NCBI GenBank assembly: GCA_002403075.1
Contig: DHHB01000005.1
Location: forward strand, 5,125 to 46,195
Direction of reading: 5' to 3'
Source of the DNA: a bacterium UBP1_UBA4783
GTDB taxonomy: Bacteria > Krumholzibacteriota > Krumholzibacteriia > Krumholzibacteriales > Krumholzibacteriaceae
DNA length: 41,071 nt
The notes below the pieces were generated by a model. The model was not told the origin of the DNA and did not search any database. It saw only the letters and a list, made by a program, of their open reading frames with translations. Shown here one piece after another: positions 31,583-39,721 of this stretch (its first letter is position 1; the number at the start of each line of letters is the position of its first letter). The translations under genes and the position numbers were made by a program.

Positions 31583-32030
31583 CCCGATCACGAACGGCCA
31601 CGTCGACCTCGTGAGACGCGCGGCGCGGATCTTCGACCGCGTGATCGTGGCGGTCGCGAAGGGGGCGCACAAGAATCCGTTTCTCACGCTCGAGCAGAGG
31701 ACGACGCTCGCGCGCGAGAGCCTCGAGGGGATCGAGGGCGTCGAGGTCGTCTCGTTCGCGTGCCTCCTCGTCGACGAGTTCCGCAAGCGCAAGGTGAACG
31801 TCGTCATCCGGGGGCTCCGGGCGGTGAGCGATTTCGAGTACGAGCTCATGATCGCCCTCATGAACCGCAAGCTCGATCCCCATTTCGAAACGGTTTTCCT
31901 CATGCCGAGCGAGCAGTTCATCTATCTCCACAGCTCGCTCGTCAAGGAGATATACCAGCTCGGCGGCGAGATCAATTGTCTCGTGCCGCCGGCCGTGCCG
32001 AAACGGCTCAAGGAATGGAACGTCAGGTAG
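31545..32030 (+). CDS. coaD: Phosphopantetheine adenylyltransferase
   Basis: Transfers AMP from ATP to 4'-phosphopantetheine, giving dephospho-CoA, the penultimate step of coenzyme A synthesis. At 161 residues it is the normal length. The nucleotidyltransferase motif is GTFDPITNGH (T16-H19), the conserved VVIRGLRAVSDFEYE is present, and the second ATP motif is YLHSSLVKEI. GGAGGGCG precedes the ATG, which lies inside the 3' end of rsmD. The aminotransferase gene follows after 22 nt. Confidence 0.97.
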   Translation: MKGGTALYPGTFDPITNGHVDLVRRAARIFDRVIVAVAKGAHKNPFLTLEQRTTLARESLEGIEGVEVVSFACLLVDEFRKRKVNVVIRGLRAVSDFEYELMIALMNRKLDPHFETVFLMPSEQFIYLHSSLVKEIYQLGGEINCLVPPAVPKRLKEWNVR

Positions 32031-32052
32031 CGTTATCAAAGGAGGATGTCCG

Positions 32053-33249
32053 GTGGCAGATGTGCTCAGCAAGCGCGCGCGGTCTCTCGAGCCGTCCTTG
32101 ACGCTCAGCCTCACGGCGAAAGCGAAGGATCTCAAGGCGAAGGGGGAGAACGTCGTCGGACTCACGGCGGGGGAGCCGGATTTCGACACGCCCGACGTCA
32201 TCAAGGAGGGCGCGATCGAGGCCATCAGGCGGGGAGAGACGAAATATACCGCGGCCGAGGGGATCCTGCCGCTCCGCAAAGCGGTCGCCGAGGCGTACAG
32301 CGAGCGGCTCGGCGTTCCCTACGGGCCCGCCGACGTCGTGATCTCGCACGGCGCGAAGCATTCGATCTACAACGCGCTGTTCGCCCTGACCGATCCGGGG
32401 GACGAGGTGCTCATCCTGTCTCCGTACTGGACGAGCTATCCGGACATGGTGAAGATCCTCGGCGCCCGGCCCCGCATCGTCGAGCTCACCAAGAAAACCG
32501 AGTTCAAGCTCACGCCCGAGATCTTCCAGAAGCAGCTCTCGCGCAAGAAGAAGCCCCGTCTCCTCATGCTCAACTCGCCCTCGAATCCGGCGAGCATCGT
32601 GTACCGGCGCGAGGAGCTCGAGGCGATCGCGCGGATCGTGCTCGAGTCGGGGATCTCGCTCATCAGCGACGAGATCTACGAGCATCTCGTCTTCGAAGGG
32701 TTCGAGCATCACTCGCCGGTGAGCCTCGTGCCGCAGATCCGCAACCGGACGGTCGTCGTCTCCGGCGTGTCGAAGAGCTACTCGATGACGGGCTGGCGCG
32801 TGGGGTACGCGCTCGCCGACAAGGACGTCGCCTACCGCATGGCCGCGTTCCAGGCGCACGCCACCGGCTGCCCGAACTCGATCTCGCAGTGGGCCGCGCT
32901 CGAGGCGATCCAAAAAGGCGCCGAGGCCCGCGAGGAGATGCGCGTCGAGTTCGAGAAGCGCAAGAACCTCTTCGGCAAGAGGCTCGAGCGGATACCGTCG
33001 ATCTGGTATCCGGAGCCGGGCGGCGCGTTCTACTACCTCGTCGACGTGTCGAAGCTCTACAAGAAATGCAACGCCAAGAACAGCTTCGATTTCTGCGACA
33101 AGCTGCTCGCCGAGCAGGGTCTCGTCGTCATCCCCGGCGGGGCCTTCGGGTGCGACAAGATGATCCGGTTCTCCTTCGCCGCCTCCGAGAACGACATCAA
33201 CCGGGCGCTCGACCGCTTCGAGAATTTCGTCAAGAAATACTCGAGCTGA
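32053..33249 (+). CDS. aspC: Class I PLP aminotransferase, aspartate aminotransferase type (subgroup Ib)
   Basis: Interconverts aspartate and oxaloacetate, or a related amino acid pair, with 2-oxoglutarate. The 398 residues contain the N-terminal GLTAGEPDFDTP, TKYTAAEGILPLRKA, the NSPSNPAS loop, ISDEIYEHLVFEG, the PLP lysine K241 in SGVSKSYSMTGWRVGY, and the substrate-binding Arg in IRFSFA. This pattern is typical of the thermophile/Bacillus-like Ib group rather than E. coli AspC, so specificity could extend to prephenate or aromatic acids. The GTG start follows AAAGGAGG by 7-8 nt. A terminator lies about 30 nt after the stop. Confidence 0.9.
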   Translation: MADVLSKRARSLEPSLTLSLTAKAKDLKAKGENVVGLTAGEPDFDTPDVIKEGAIEAIRRGETKYTAAEGILPLRKAVAEAYSERLGVPYGPADVVISHGAKHSIYNALFALTDPGDEVLILSPYWTSYPDMVKILGARPRIVELTKKTEFKLTPEIFQKQLSRKKKPRLLMLNSPSNPASIVYRREELEAIARIVLESGISLISDEIYEHLVFEGFEHHSPVSLVPQIRNRTVVVSGVSKSYSMTGWRVGYALADKDVAYRMAAFQAHATGCPNSISQWAALEAIQKGAEAREEMRVEFEKRKNLFGKRLERIPSIWYPEPGGAFYYLVDVSKLYKKCNAKNSFDFCDKLLAEQGLVVIPGGAFGCDKMIRFSFAASENDINRALDRFENFVKKYSS

Positions 33250-33280
33250 TGCGCGCAATGAATTGAATTAGTTATCGTTG

Positions 33281-33313
33281 CGGGCCTTTCCGCTCGGGGG
33301 AAGGCCCGTTTTT
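33281..33313 (+). terminator. Intrinsic terminator after aspC, abutting the next start codon
   Basis: CGGGCCTT (33281-33288) pairs with AAGGCCCG (33301-33308), extendable by TCC/GGA, followed by five T (33309-33313). The next gene's ATG is only 5 nt further on, and its only ribosome-site-like sequence (GGAAGG) is inside the 3' arm of this stem. Confidence 0.8.
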
Positions 33314-33318
33314 CCAGC

Positions 33319-34716
33319 ATGCGCGAACGACGGGAATATCGCAGGGAGATCGAGGGGCTCGTCCGCGCGGTCCGGGGCGTTCCGGTGCGCACGGGGCCCC
33401 GCTACACGATCCCGTACGGGTTCGACGCCACGGGGCTTCGCGGGGAGTGCGGTGGGGTCGCCTTTCCCCGCGGGCTCGACGATCTCGCCTCGCTCCTCAG
33501 CGAGGCGTCGAGGCGCGGTGTGCCGGTCTTCATGCGCGGGGCGGGATCCGGCTTTTCGGGCGGCTCGGTCCCGCGGGGCGGAGGCCTCGTGATATCGACC
33601 GAGCACATGCACCGCGTGCTTTCCTTCGATCCCGGCCGGGGCGAGGTCGAGGTCGAGGCGGGGATCGTAAACAGGGAGCTTCAGGACTATCTCGAGGCGC
33701 GGGGGTTCTTCTATCCCCCCGATCCGGCGAGCCTCAACTTCTCGACGATCGGCGGCAACGTCGCCGAGAACGCGGGCGGCCCGCGCGCGTTCAAGTACGG
33801 CGTGACGAGGCGCTACGTCCGGTCGCTCGCGTGGGTGGCGGCCGACGGCTCCGCGTTCGAGCGGTCGGCGCCCGAGGGGCCCGCGGCGCTCCTCGTCGGG
33901 GCCGAGGGGACGCTCGGCGCGATATACTCCGCGCGTCTGCGGGTGCTTCCCGCGCCCGAGACCTTCCGGACGTTCCTTCTCGAGGCGGGCGGTCCGGGGG
34001 GCGCGCTCGGTCTCGCCGCGGAGACGATCGAGGCGGGTCTCTCGCCCGGCGTGCTCGAGTATCTCGACGCGAAGACGATGCGGTGCGTCGGGGAATACTG
34101 CTGCTTCGGCGGCGTCGGAACGAGGGCCGACTACCTTTTCGTGGAGTTCGACGGCGGCCGCGACGCCGTCTCGGCCGAAGCCGGCGCGTTCGAGGCTCTG
34201 GCGCGCCGCTCGGCGGCGGCGGTGCGTCCCGCGCGCGACGAGGCGGAGCGGGAGTACCTGTGGAAGCTCCGCCGCTCGGTGAGCCCGAGCCTCGCGCGCA
34301 GGGGCGTGACGAAGGTCAACGAGGACGTGTCGCTCCCGCTCGGGCGGCTCGCGGAGGCTGCTCGCGCCGTTCACGAGCTCGCGGGCGAGCTCGACCTTGA
34401 CTGCTATCTCTTCGGGCACGCGGGGGACGGCAACATGCACGTGAACATCATGACCGACCGGCGCCGCACGGAGGAGATGGAGCGCGTGCGCCGATTCGTC
34501 GAGCGGCTCTTCGCGCTCGTCGTCTCGCTCGGCGGGGCCTTGAGCGGGGAGCACGGGATCGGCCTCACGAAGAGCCCGTATCTCGGCATGATCTTCTCGG
34601 AGGCCGAGCTCGCGCTCGCCCGGGGGATCAAAAGGGCGATGGATCCCGGGATGATCCTCAACCCGGGAAAATATTTCAACGCGGCCGAAGGCGCGGGCGC
34701 GGCCCGGTCCGGCTGA
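33319..34716 (+). CDS. glcD: FAD-linked oxidase of the glycolate/D-lactate dehydrogenase (GlcD) family
   Basis: A 465-residue flavoprotein of the vanillyl-alcohol-oxidase fold that oxidises an alpha-hydroxy acid such as glycolate or D-lactate. The FAD-binding region reads PVFMRGAGSGFSGGSVP (about 70-86), then PPDPASLNFSTIGGNVAENAGGPRA. The C-terminal domain has YLFGHAGDGNMHVNI and GALSGEHGIGLTK with the conserved His and Arg/Lys ligands, ending MDPGMILNPGKYF. No GlcE or GlcF (Fe-S subunit) gene is beside it, so it may act alone like D-lactate dehydrogenases; the substrate is undetermined. The start codon sits right behind a terminator, an odd arrangement. obg follows after 19 nt. Confidence 0.85.
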   Translation: MRERREYRREIEGLVRAVRGVPVRTGPRYTIPYGFDATGLRGECGGVAFPRGLDDLASLLSEASRRGVPVFMRGAGSGFSGGSVPRGGGLVISTEHMHRVLSFDPGRGEVEVEAGIVNRELQDYLEARGFFYPPDPASLNFSTIGGNVAENAGGPRAFKYGVTRRYVRSLAWVAADGSAFERSAPEGPAALLVGAEGTLGAIYSARLRVLPAPETFRTFLLEAGGPGGALGLAAETIEAGLSPGVLEYLDAKTMRCVGEYCCFGGVGTRADYLFVEFDGGRDAVSAEAGAFEALARRSAAAVRPARDEAEREYLWKLRRSVSPSLARRGVTKVNEDVSLPLGRLAEAARAVHELAGELDLDCYLFGHAGDGNMHVNIMTDRRRTEEMERVRRFVERLFALVVSLGGALSGEHGIGLTKSPYLGMIFSEAELALARGIKRAMDPGMILNPGKYFNAAEGAGAARSG

Positions 34717-34735
34717 AGGGGCGTGGGAGAACGGT

Positions 34736-35734
34736 ATGTTCATCGATCGCGTCACGATCGACGTGAAGGCCGGCAACGGGGGCGACGGCTGCGTGAGCTT
34801 CCGCCGCGAGAAGTACGTTCCCCGGGGCGGGCCGGACGGCGGCATGGGGGGCGCGGGAGGGGACGTGATCGCGCGCGTGGACCCGCAGCTCCGCACGCTG
34901 CTCGATCTCTACTACCGCAAGACCGTCAAGGCGCAGCGGGGGAGACACGGCCAGGGAAAGAACATGACGGGCGCCGACGGCGCCTCCGAGGTCATCGCGG
35001 TTCCTCCGGGCACGGTCATCGAGGACGCGGCGACGGGCGAGGTCCTGGCCGATCTCGAGCATCCGGGGGACGAGGTCGTCGTCGCCCGCGGCGGCAGGGG
35101 CGGGCGGGGGAACTACACCTTCCGCTCCGCGCGGAATCAGGCACCCCGCCAGCATACCCCCGGCGTGCCCGGCGAGGAGCGAAAGCTCGTTCTCACCCTC
35201 AAGCTCATCGCCGACGTGGGGCTCGTCGGGCTCCCGAACGCGGGCAAATCGACGCTGCTCCGCGCGGTGAGCGACGCCCATCCCGTTGTGGCGCCGTACC
35301 CCTTCTCGACCCTCGAGCCCGTTCTCGGCATGGTGAAGCTCGATACGGGGGCGTCGTTCTGCATGGTGGACATTCCGGGGCTCATCGAGGGGGCGCACCG
35401 CGGCAAGGGGCTCGGGATCCAGTTCCTCCGGCACGTCGAGCGCTGCCGCGCGCTCATCTTCATCGTCGAGGCGGCGGGCGCGACGCCGCCCGAGGCGGCG
35501 CTCGAGCAGCTCCGGGAGGAGCTTCGATCCTACAGCGAGAAGCTTCTCGAGAAACCGCACCTCGTCGCGCTCAACAAATGCGATCTCCTCGCGCCGGGGG
35601 AGAAGGAGCCGCGGATCCCCCACGCGAAGGGGGAGCGCGTGTTCAAGATCTCGGCGCTCGAAAAGAGCAACCTCAGACCGCTCATCGCCGCGGCGTACCG
35701 CCTCGTTTCGGAGGAGCCGCGGGAGAAACGCTGA
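34736..35734 (+). CDS. obg: Ribosome-associated GTPase Obg (CgtA)
   Basis: An essential GTPase of large-subunit assembly and stress control. The 332 residues have the glycine-rich Obg fold (1-158; KAGNGGDGCVSFRREKYVPR and the repeated GGRGGRGN) and a GTPase domain with G1 GLPNAGKST (K171), FSTLEP (G2), G3 DIPGLIEGAH, G4 NKCD and G5 SALE. The C-terminal OCT domain of some Gram-positive Obg proteins is absent. GGGAG lies just before the ATG. It is convergent with the serpin gene. Confidence 0.96.
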   Translation: MFIDRVTIDVKAGNGGDGCVSFRREKYVPRGGPDGGMGGAGGDVIARVDPQLRTLLDLYYRKTVKAQRGRHGQGKNMTGADGASEVIAVPPGTVIEDAATGEVLADLEHPGDEVVVARGGRGGRGNYTFRSARNQAPRQHTPGVPGEERKLVLTLKLIADVGLVGLPNAGKSTLLRAVSDAHPVVAPYPFSTLEPVLGMVKLDTGASFCMVDIPGLIEGAHRGKGLGIQFLRHVERCRALIFIVEAAGATPPEAALEQLREELRSYSEKLLEKPHLVALNKCDLLAPGEKEPRIPHAKGERVFKISALEKSNLRPLIAAAYRLVSEEPREKR

Positions 35735-35735
35735 T

Positions 35736-35775
35736 ACCCGGCGCCCGCCGCCGAACGATCGCGCCGGCGCCCGGT
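35736..35775. terminator. Possible bidirectional hairpin between obg and the serpin gene
   Basis: ACCCGGCGCC (35736-35745) can pair with GGCGCCCGGT (35766-35775), a 10-position stem with one C-C mismatch. It fills the 42-nt convergent gap. There is no T-tract on either side, so termination is only a guess from position. Confidence 0.3.
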
Positions 35776-35776
35776 C

Positions 35777-37015
35777 CTACGACGGGTTCGCGAGAGATCC
35801 CATGAAGAGGACGAGCCCCGTCTCGCTGTCGACGATCGCGAAGAAGAACGGCCGGTCGCAGATCATCTCGAACCTCTTCGGCGGCTCCATGACCGAGGTG
35901 ACGCGTATCTCGACGCTCGTCACCGCGGCCGCCTCGGTCCCCTTCTCGTTCACCTCGCAGAACGTCTTGTGAATGACGTCGTGGATGTAGGCGTTCGCGC
36001 CGGCAAGCGAGAGTATCCCGCTGAAATCGGCGGCGGCGCCGTCGAAGGCGATCCCCATGCCGAGCTCGGAGAGCGCGCCCCGGAGCTTCGTCTCGTACTC
36101 GATCGTGAAGCGGGGAAGGCCGACGCGCCCCTCGCGCTGCATGAAGCCGTCCATCCACGTTTTCCAGGACTCCGCGGAGAGCTTCGCGTGAAACTCCTCG
36201 AGGCTCGATCCCTCGTCAGGGAGAAAGACGTACATCCCCATCCGCTCGTCGCCGTAGGGGAGGCGCGCCGCCTGAAATCCGTCCCCCGCGAGATACGCGA
36301 ACTTCCCCGACCTGTTCATCATCGAGACCCGCGCCTCCCCCGCCGCGCCGCGAAAGATCTCGTCCGTCGTGAGCTTCTCGTCGAACTCGACGGACCACGC
36401 GCCCTTGAAGTAGATCGCGTTTATGAGAAAGAGGACCGCGGATGGGTCGATGCGGTCGACGACGTCGCGGATCTTGTCCTTCGTTTTGTCCGCGACCCAC
36501 GCGTTGATGACGCCTGGGGATTTCGGATCGCCGAAATCGAGAGCTCGCACCTCGGCGCCGTAGTAGCGCCTGTTCCGCTCGAGGAACGTTTGTTCGAAGT
36601 CGACCCCTTTCCGTCCCCAGAGCGAGTTCGTGACGGCGAGCTCCACGTTCTTCATCGGCGCGTTCATGCCGGCGATGAGCGCGGAGTCGGCGGCGTTCAC
36701 GGCGCCGGGTTCGGTCGAGGGGAAGTGGAGCGTGGCGGCCATCGCCTCGCGCGTCCGGCCCGCCGAACCGTTCCACGTCATGGCGAGCGCGAGGCCGACG
36801 CTCGCGGGGGAGATGAAGACGTTCTGTCCGGCGTCGGCCGCCGCGATCTCGAGGTAGAGATCGACGCCGAATGAGGAGTAGGACGAGACCGCGGCGGCGC
36901 GCTCGATGCGCGGTCCCGCCGCCTCGGGCTCGGTCTTCGTCCGGCATGATTGCGGAATCGCTGCCGCGAGACAGAGGACCGCGGCCGCGGCGATCTTCGT
37001 ACAGCGGGTGTTCAT
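35777..37015 (-). CDS. Secreted serpin-family protease inhibitor (inhibitory type)
   Basis: A 412-residue serpin, which traps a serine or cysteine protease by cleavage of its reactive loop. Landmarks are NVFISPASVGLALAMTWNGS, AVTNSLWGRKGV, VINAWVADKTKDKI, VLFLINAIYFKGAWSVEF, IHKTFCEVNEKGTEAAA and the C-terminal DRPFFFAIVDSETG. The hinge GTEAAA (from residue 359) has the small residues required for loop insertion, so it should be inhibitory. Counting from the hinge puts the scissile bond near T373-S374. I choose ATG 37015, with GGGAGGTG ahead, over an upstream ATG at 37090. Residues 1-24 form a signal peptide ending in PQSC; the cysteine could be lipidated but the lipobox is poor. It is the only clear minus-strand gene here. 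Confidence 0.92.
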   Translation of the reverse strand: MNTRCTKIAAAAVLCLAAAIPQSCRTKTEPEAAGPRIERAAAVSSYSSFGVDLYLEIAAADAGQNVFISPASVGLALAMTWNGSAGRTREAMAATLHFPSTEPGAVNAADSALIAGMNAPMKNVELAVTNSLWGRKGVDFEQTFLERNRRYYGAEVRALDFGDPKSPGVINAWVADKTKDKIRDVVDRIDPSAVLFLINAIYFKGAWSVEFDEKLTTDEIFRGAAGEARVSMMNRSGKFAYLAGDGFQAARLPYGDERMGMYVFLPDEGSSLEEFHAKLSAESWKTWMDGFMQREGRVGLPRFTIEYETKLRGALSELGMGIAFDGAAADFSGILSLAGANAYIHDVIHKTFCEVNEKGTEAAAVTSVEIRVTSVMEPPKRFEMICDRPFFFAIVDSETGLVLFMGSLANPS

Positions 37016-37192
37016 GGCGACACCTCCCGCCGCCGGCGTTCTCGGCCCGCGTGCGGGCTTCCGGCGGCGCATCCAGACGTGATACAACAAAATCTTGCCG
37101 GAGTTTCCGCCACGATGATAGCCTCCTCGGGTGGGCGGGGCAACCGAAATCGCGCCGCCACGTCATGCCGCCAGTCGAGGAGGTGCACGGCG

Positions 37193-37714
37193 ATGCTGAA
37201 AACGCTCCAGGTATTCACGATCGCGGCCGCGGCGCTCTGCGCGCTCGCGGGCTGTGCGGGGGAGAGGCGCTCGGAGGACGAGATCCGGCTCTATCCCATG
37301 GACACGACCGAGGGGATCGTCACGCGTGACGGGATCGAGATCGATCCGAGGATCAAGGTGACGGGCACCTCGTCCCTCAAGATCACCGCGGCCGATTCCA
37401 TGACCGTTCATCTGTACGACACGGGGGACATCGATATCGAAAACGCTCGGCTCGTCTACCGGGCGCGCCTTCGCACCGAGAACGTCGCGGGCCGCGTCTA
37501 CCTCGAGATGTGGTGCCGCTTCGCGGGCGGGCGGGAGTTCTTCTCGCGCGGCCTCGAGCGGCCGCTCACCGGCACGAACGAGTGGACGACCGTCGAGATT
37601 CCGTTTATGCTCGAGGCCGGCCAGAACCCCGACAACGTAAGGCTCAACCTCGTGATCGCGGGCTCGGGCGCCGTGTGGATCGACGACGTGCGCCTCATCC
37701 GGGCGCCGCTGTGA
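37193..37714 (+). CDS. Small lipoprotein with predicted beta-sandwich domain
   Basis: A 173-residue protein with a clear lipoprotein signal (AAAALCALAGC, lipid-modified C21). The mature part is beta-rich with IKVTGTSSLKITAADSM, ARLRTENVAGRVYLEMWCRF and a closing NVRLNLVIAGSGAVWIDDVRL. That last strand is typical of carbohydrate-binding-module-like jelly rolls. No catalytic motif is visible. It is divergent from the serpin across a 177-nt gap in which I see no convincing promoter. GGAGGT precedes the ATG. The acetyltransferase follows after 10 nt. Function unknown. Confidence 0.7.
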   Translation: MLKTLQVFTIAAAALCALAGCAGERRSEDEIRLYPMDTTEGIVTRDGIEIDPRIKVTGTSSLKITAADSMTVHLYDTGDIDIENARLVYRARLRTENVAGRVYLEMWCRFAGGREFFSRGLERPLTGTNEWTTVEIPFMLEAGQNPDNVRLNLVIAGSGAVWIDDVRLIRAPL

Positions 37715-37724
37715 GGCGGGCCGC

Positions 37725-38216
37725 ATGAGAATAGACAAGGCCCGTCCGGACGACGCACCCGACATCCTCGATCTCTGGATCGAGCTCATGGATTACCACG
37801 CCGCCCTCGATCCCGTTTTCGCGCGCTCCGCCGACGGCCCGGCGACCTTCGCCGCATTCCTCTTCGATCTCATCGAGTCGGAGGAGGCGATCGTTCTCGC
37901 CGCGCGGCAGGCGCCGGGCTCCCCGCTCGTCGGCTACGCCGTCGCACGAGTCGTGCACGACCCTCCCATATTCGAGCTCATGCCCCGGGGCGAGATCCTC
38001 GATTTCTACGTGCGGCCCCTCCTGCGGCGCCGCGGCGCGGGGAGCGCGATGCTCGACCGGATCACATCGTGGTTCGCCGGGCTCGGCATCGCGCGTCTCG
38101 AGGTGCGGGTCTACCGGGGGAATCCGATCGGCTACCCCTTCTGGAAGAAGCAGGGGTTCGGCCCCTATCTCGACACGCTATCCCTCGACATCGGCGGGCG
38201 GGGCGAGGATGGGTGA
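37725..38216 (+). CDS. GNAT-family N-acetyltransferase
   Basis: A 163-residue protein of the acetyl-CoA-dependent GNAT fold. It begins RIDKARPDDAPDILDLW, the usual beta1-alpha1. The acetyl-CoA loop is in ILDFYVRPLLRRRGAGSAML (LRRRGAGS standing for the R/Q-x-x-G-x-G/A motif). It ends with the FWKKQGFGPY typical of the fold. The acceptor substrate cannot be told from sequence. It overlaps the next methyltransferase gene by 8 bp. Confidence 0.8.
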   Translation: MRIDKARPDDAPDILDLWIELMDYHAALDPVFARSADGPATFAAFLFDLIESEEAIVLAARQAPGSPLVGYAVARVVHDPPIFELMPRGEILDFYVRPLLRRRGAGSAMLDRITSWFAGLGIARLEVRVYRGNPIGYPFWKKQGFGPYLDTLSLDIGGRGEDG

Positions 38217-38904
38217 GCGCCTGCAGGAGATATTCTCCGAGATCCCCGCTCGCTACGAGCGCGTGAACCACGTTCTCACCTTCGGTCTCGACGCGTTCTG
38301 GCGGCGCTCCGCGGCCGCGGCCGCCGTCGCGGCGGGCGGTTCGCGGTTCCTCGACGTCTGCACGGGGACGGGGGAGACGGCGCTCTGCGTCGCGCGGCTC
38401 GCGGCGCCCGGCGCCTTCGTCGCGGGCGCGGATTTCACGCCGGCCATGATGCGCGAGGGGCGCCGGAAACGGGGACGGGACCGCGTCGCCTTCGTCGCGG
38501 CCTCCGCGGCGTCGCTCCCCTTTCCGGACGATTCCTTCGACGCCGTCACGATCTCCTTCGCGACGCGAAACCTCAACGTCTCCCGTTCGGATCTCCTCGC
38601 CGCCTTCCGCGAGTTCCGGCGCGTGCTGCGCCCGGGCGGCGTCTTCGTCAACCTCGAGACGAGCCGCCCGACGCTCCGCGTCGTCCGCGCGGGGTTCGAC
38701 CTCTACGCGCGTCTCGTCGTCGGCCGCGCGGGAAAAATTATGACTGGCTCCGCCGCCGGATATGCGTATCTTTCCGGTACGCTCAGGCGTTTCTACGGGG
38801 CGGAGGAGCTCTCGACCATTCTCGCCGAGGCTGGGTTCGCAAGCGTGCGCGCGAGGCGCCTCTCGCTCGGGATCGTCGCGCTGCACGAGGCCGCGAAGCG
38901 ATAA
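38209..38904 (+). CDS. menG: Demethylmenaquinone/ubiquinone methyltransferase (MenG/UbiE family)
   Basis: A SAM-dependent C-methyltransferase, 231 residues, probably catalysing the last methylation of menaquinone. The N-terminus IFSEIPARYERVNHVLTFGLD is characteristic of the family (F..IA..YD.MN..LS.G). The SAM motif is FLDVCTGTGETAL. The FDAVTISFATRNLN motif corresponds to the family's FGLRN segment, with the substitution of Ala-Thr for Gly-Leu. FREFRRVLRPGG and YAYLSGTLRRF follow. It overlaps the GNAT gene by 8 bp. The ABC exporter follows after 61 nt. Confidence 0.85.
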   Translation: MGERLQEIFSEIPARYERVNHVLTFGLDAFWRRSAAAAAVAAGGSRFLDVCTGTGETALCVARLAAPGAFVAGADFTPAMMREGRRKRGRDRVAFVAASAASLPFPDDSFDAVTISFATRNLNVSRSDLLAAFREFRRVLRPGGVFVNLETSRPTLRVVRAGFDLYARLVVGRAGKIMTGSAAGYAYLSGTLRRFYGAEELSTILAEAGFASVRARRLSLGIVALHEAAKR

Positions 38905-38965
38905 GCGGCGCCGCGAGCGCCGTGCCGCTCGCGGAGGATCGATCGAACGACAAGCGGCGGGGGCC

Positions 38966-39721
38966 ATGATCTCCGTTTTGAACGTCCGCAAATATTTCAA
39001 GGACGTGCGCGCCGTCGACGGCGTGACGCTCGAGTTCCCGAAGGGCACCTACACGGCGCTGCTCGGCCCGAACGGCGCCGGCAAGACGACCCTCGTCGAG
39101 ATGATCGAGGGGATTCAGAAGCCCGACAGCGGCGAGATCCGCATCCTCGGCCGCGGCTGGGCGCGCGACGAGCGGTACCTGCGCCGCGTGCTCGGCATCG
39201 CCCTTCAGGAGACGAACTTCATCGACAAGATCACGGTCGGCGAAACGCTCGATCTCTTCGCGAGCTTCTTCGGTCGCGGGCGGGACGCGGCGCCTCGGAT
39301 CCTCGATCTCATCCGCCTCACGGAGAAGCGCCGCAGCTACGTCATGAACCTCTCGCACGGGATGCGCCAGCGCCTGAGTCTCGGCCTCGCGCTCATCAAC
39401 GACCCCGAGCTCCTCATCCTCGACGAGCCGACGACGGGGCTCGATCCGAACGCGCGCCGCGAGGTCTGGGACATACTGCGCGATCTTCGCCCGCGCGGAA
39501 CGTCTCTCCTCCTGACCACGCACTACATGGAGGAGGCGGAGGCGCTCTGCGACGACATCGTCATCATGGACAAGGGAAAGGTCCTCGCGCGGGGGACGAT
39601 CGGCGAGCTCGCCGCGCGATACGCCGCCGAGGCGGCGCTCGTGAGGCGGACGCGGGAGAGCCGCGAGACGAGCCTCGACGACATCTTCGTGGCGCTCACG
39701 GGCAGGCATCTCGATGAATAG
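38966..39721 (+). CDS. ABC-2 type transporter, ATP-binding protein
   Basis: A 251-residue ATPase with Walker A LLGPNGAGKTTL, Q-loop ALQETNF, signature NLSHGMRQRLSLGLALI, Walker B LLILDEPTTGLDP and switch His in LLTTHYMEEAE. The short C-terminal tail ends with TSLDDIFVALTGRHL, as in antibiotic/lipid-type ABC-2 exporters. It overlaps its permease by 8 bp. A weak GGCGGGGG lies before the ATG. The exported substrate is unknown. Confidence 0.9.
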   Translation: MISVLNVRKYFKDVRAVDGVTLEFPKGTYTALLGPNGAGKTTLVEMIEGIQKPDSGEIRILGRGWARDERYLRRVLGIALQETNFIDKITVGETLDLFASFFGRGRDAAPRILDLIRLTEKRRSYVMNLSHGMRQRLSLGLALINDPELLILDEPTTGLDPNARREVWDILRDLRPRGTSLLLTTHYMEEAEALCDDIVIMDKGKVLARGTIGELAARYAAEAALVRRTRESRETSLDDIFVALTGRHLDE

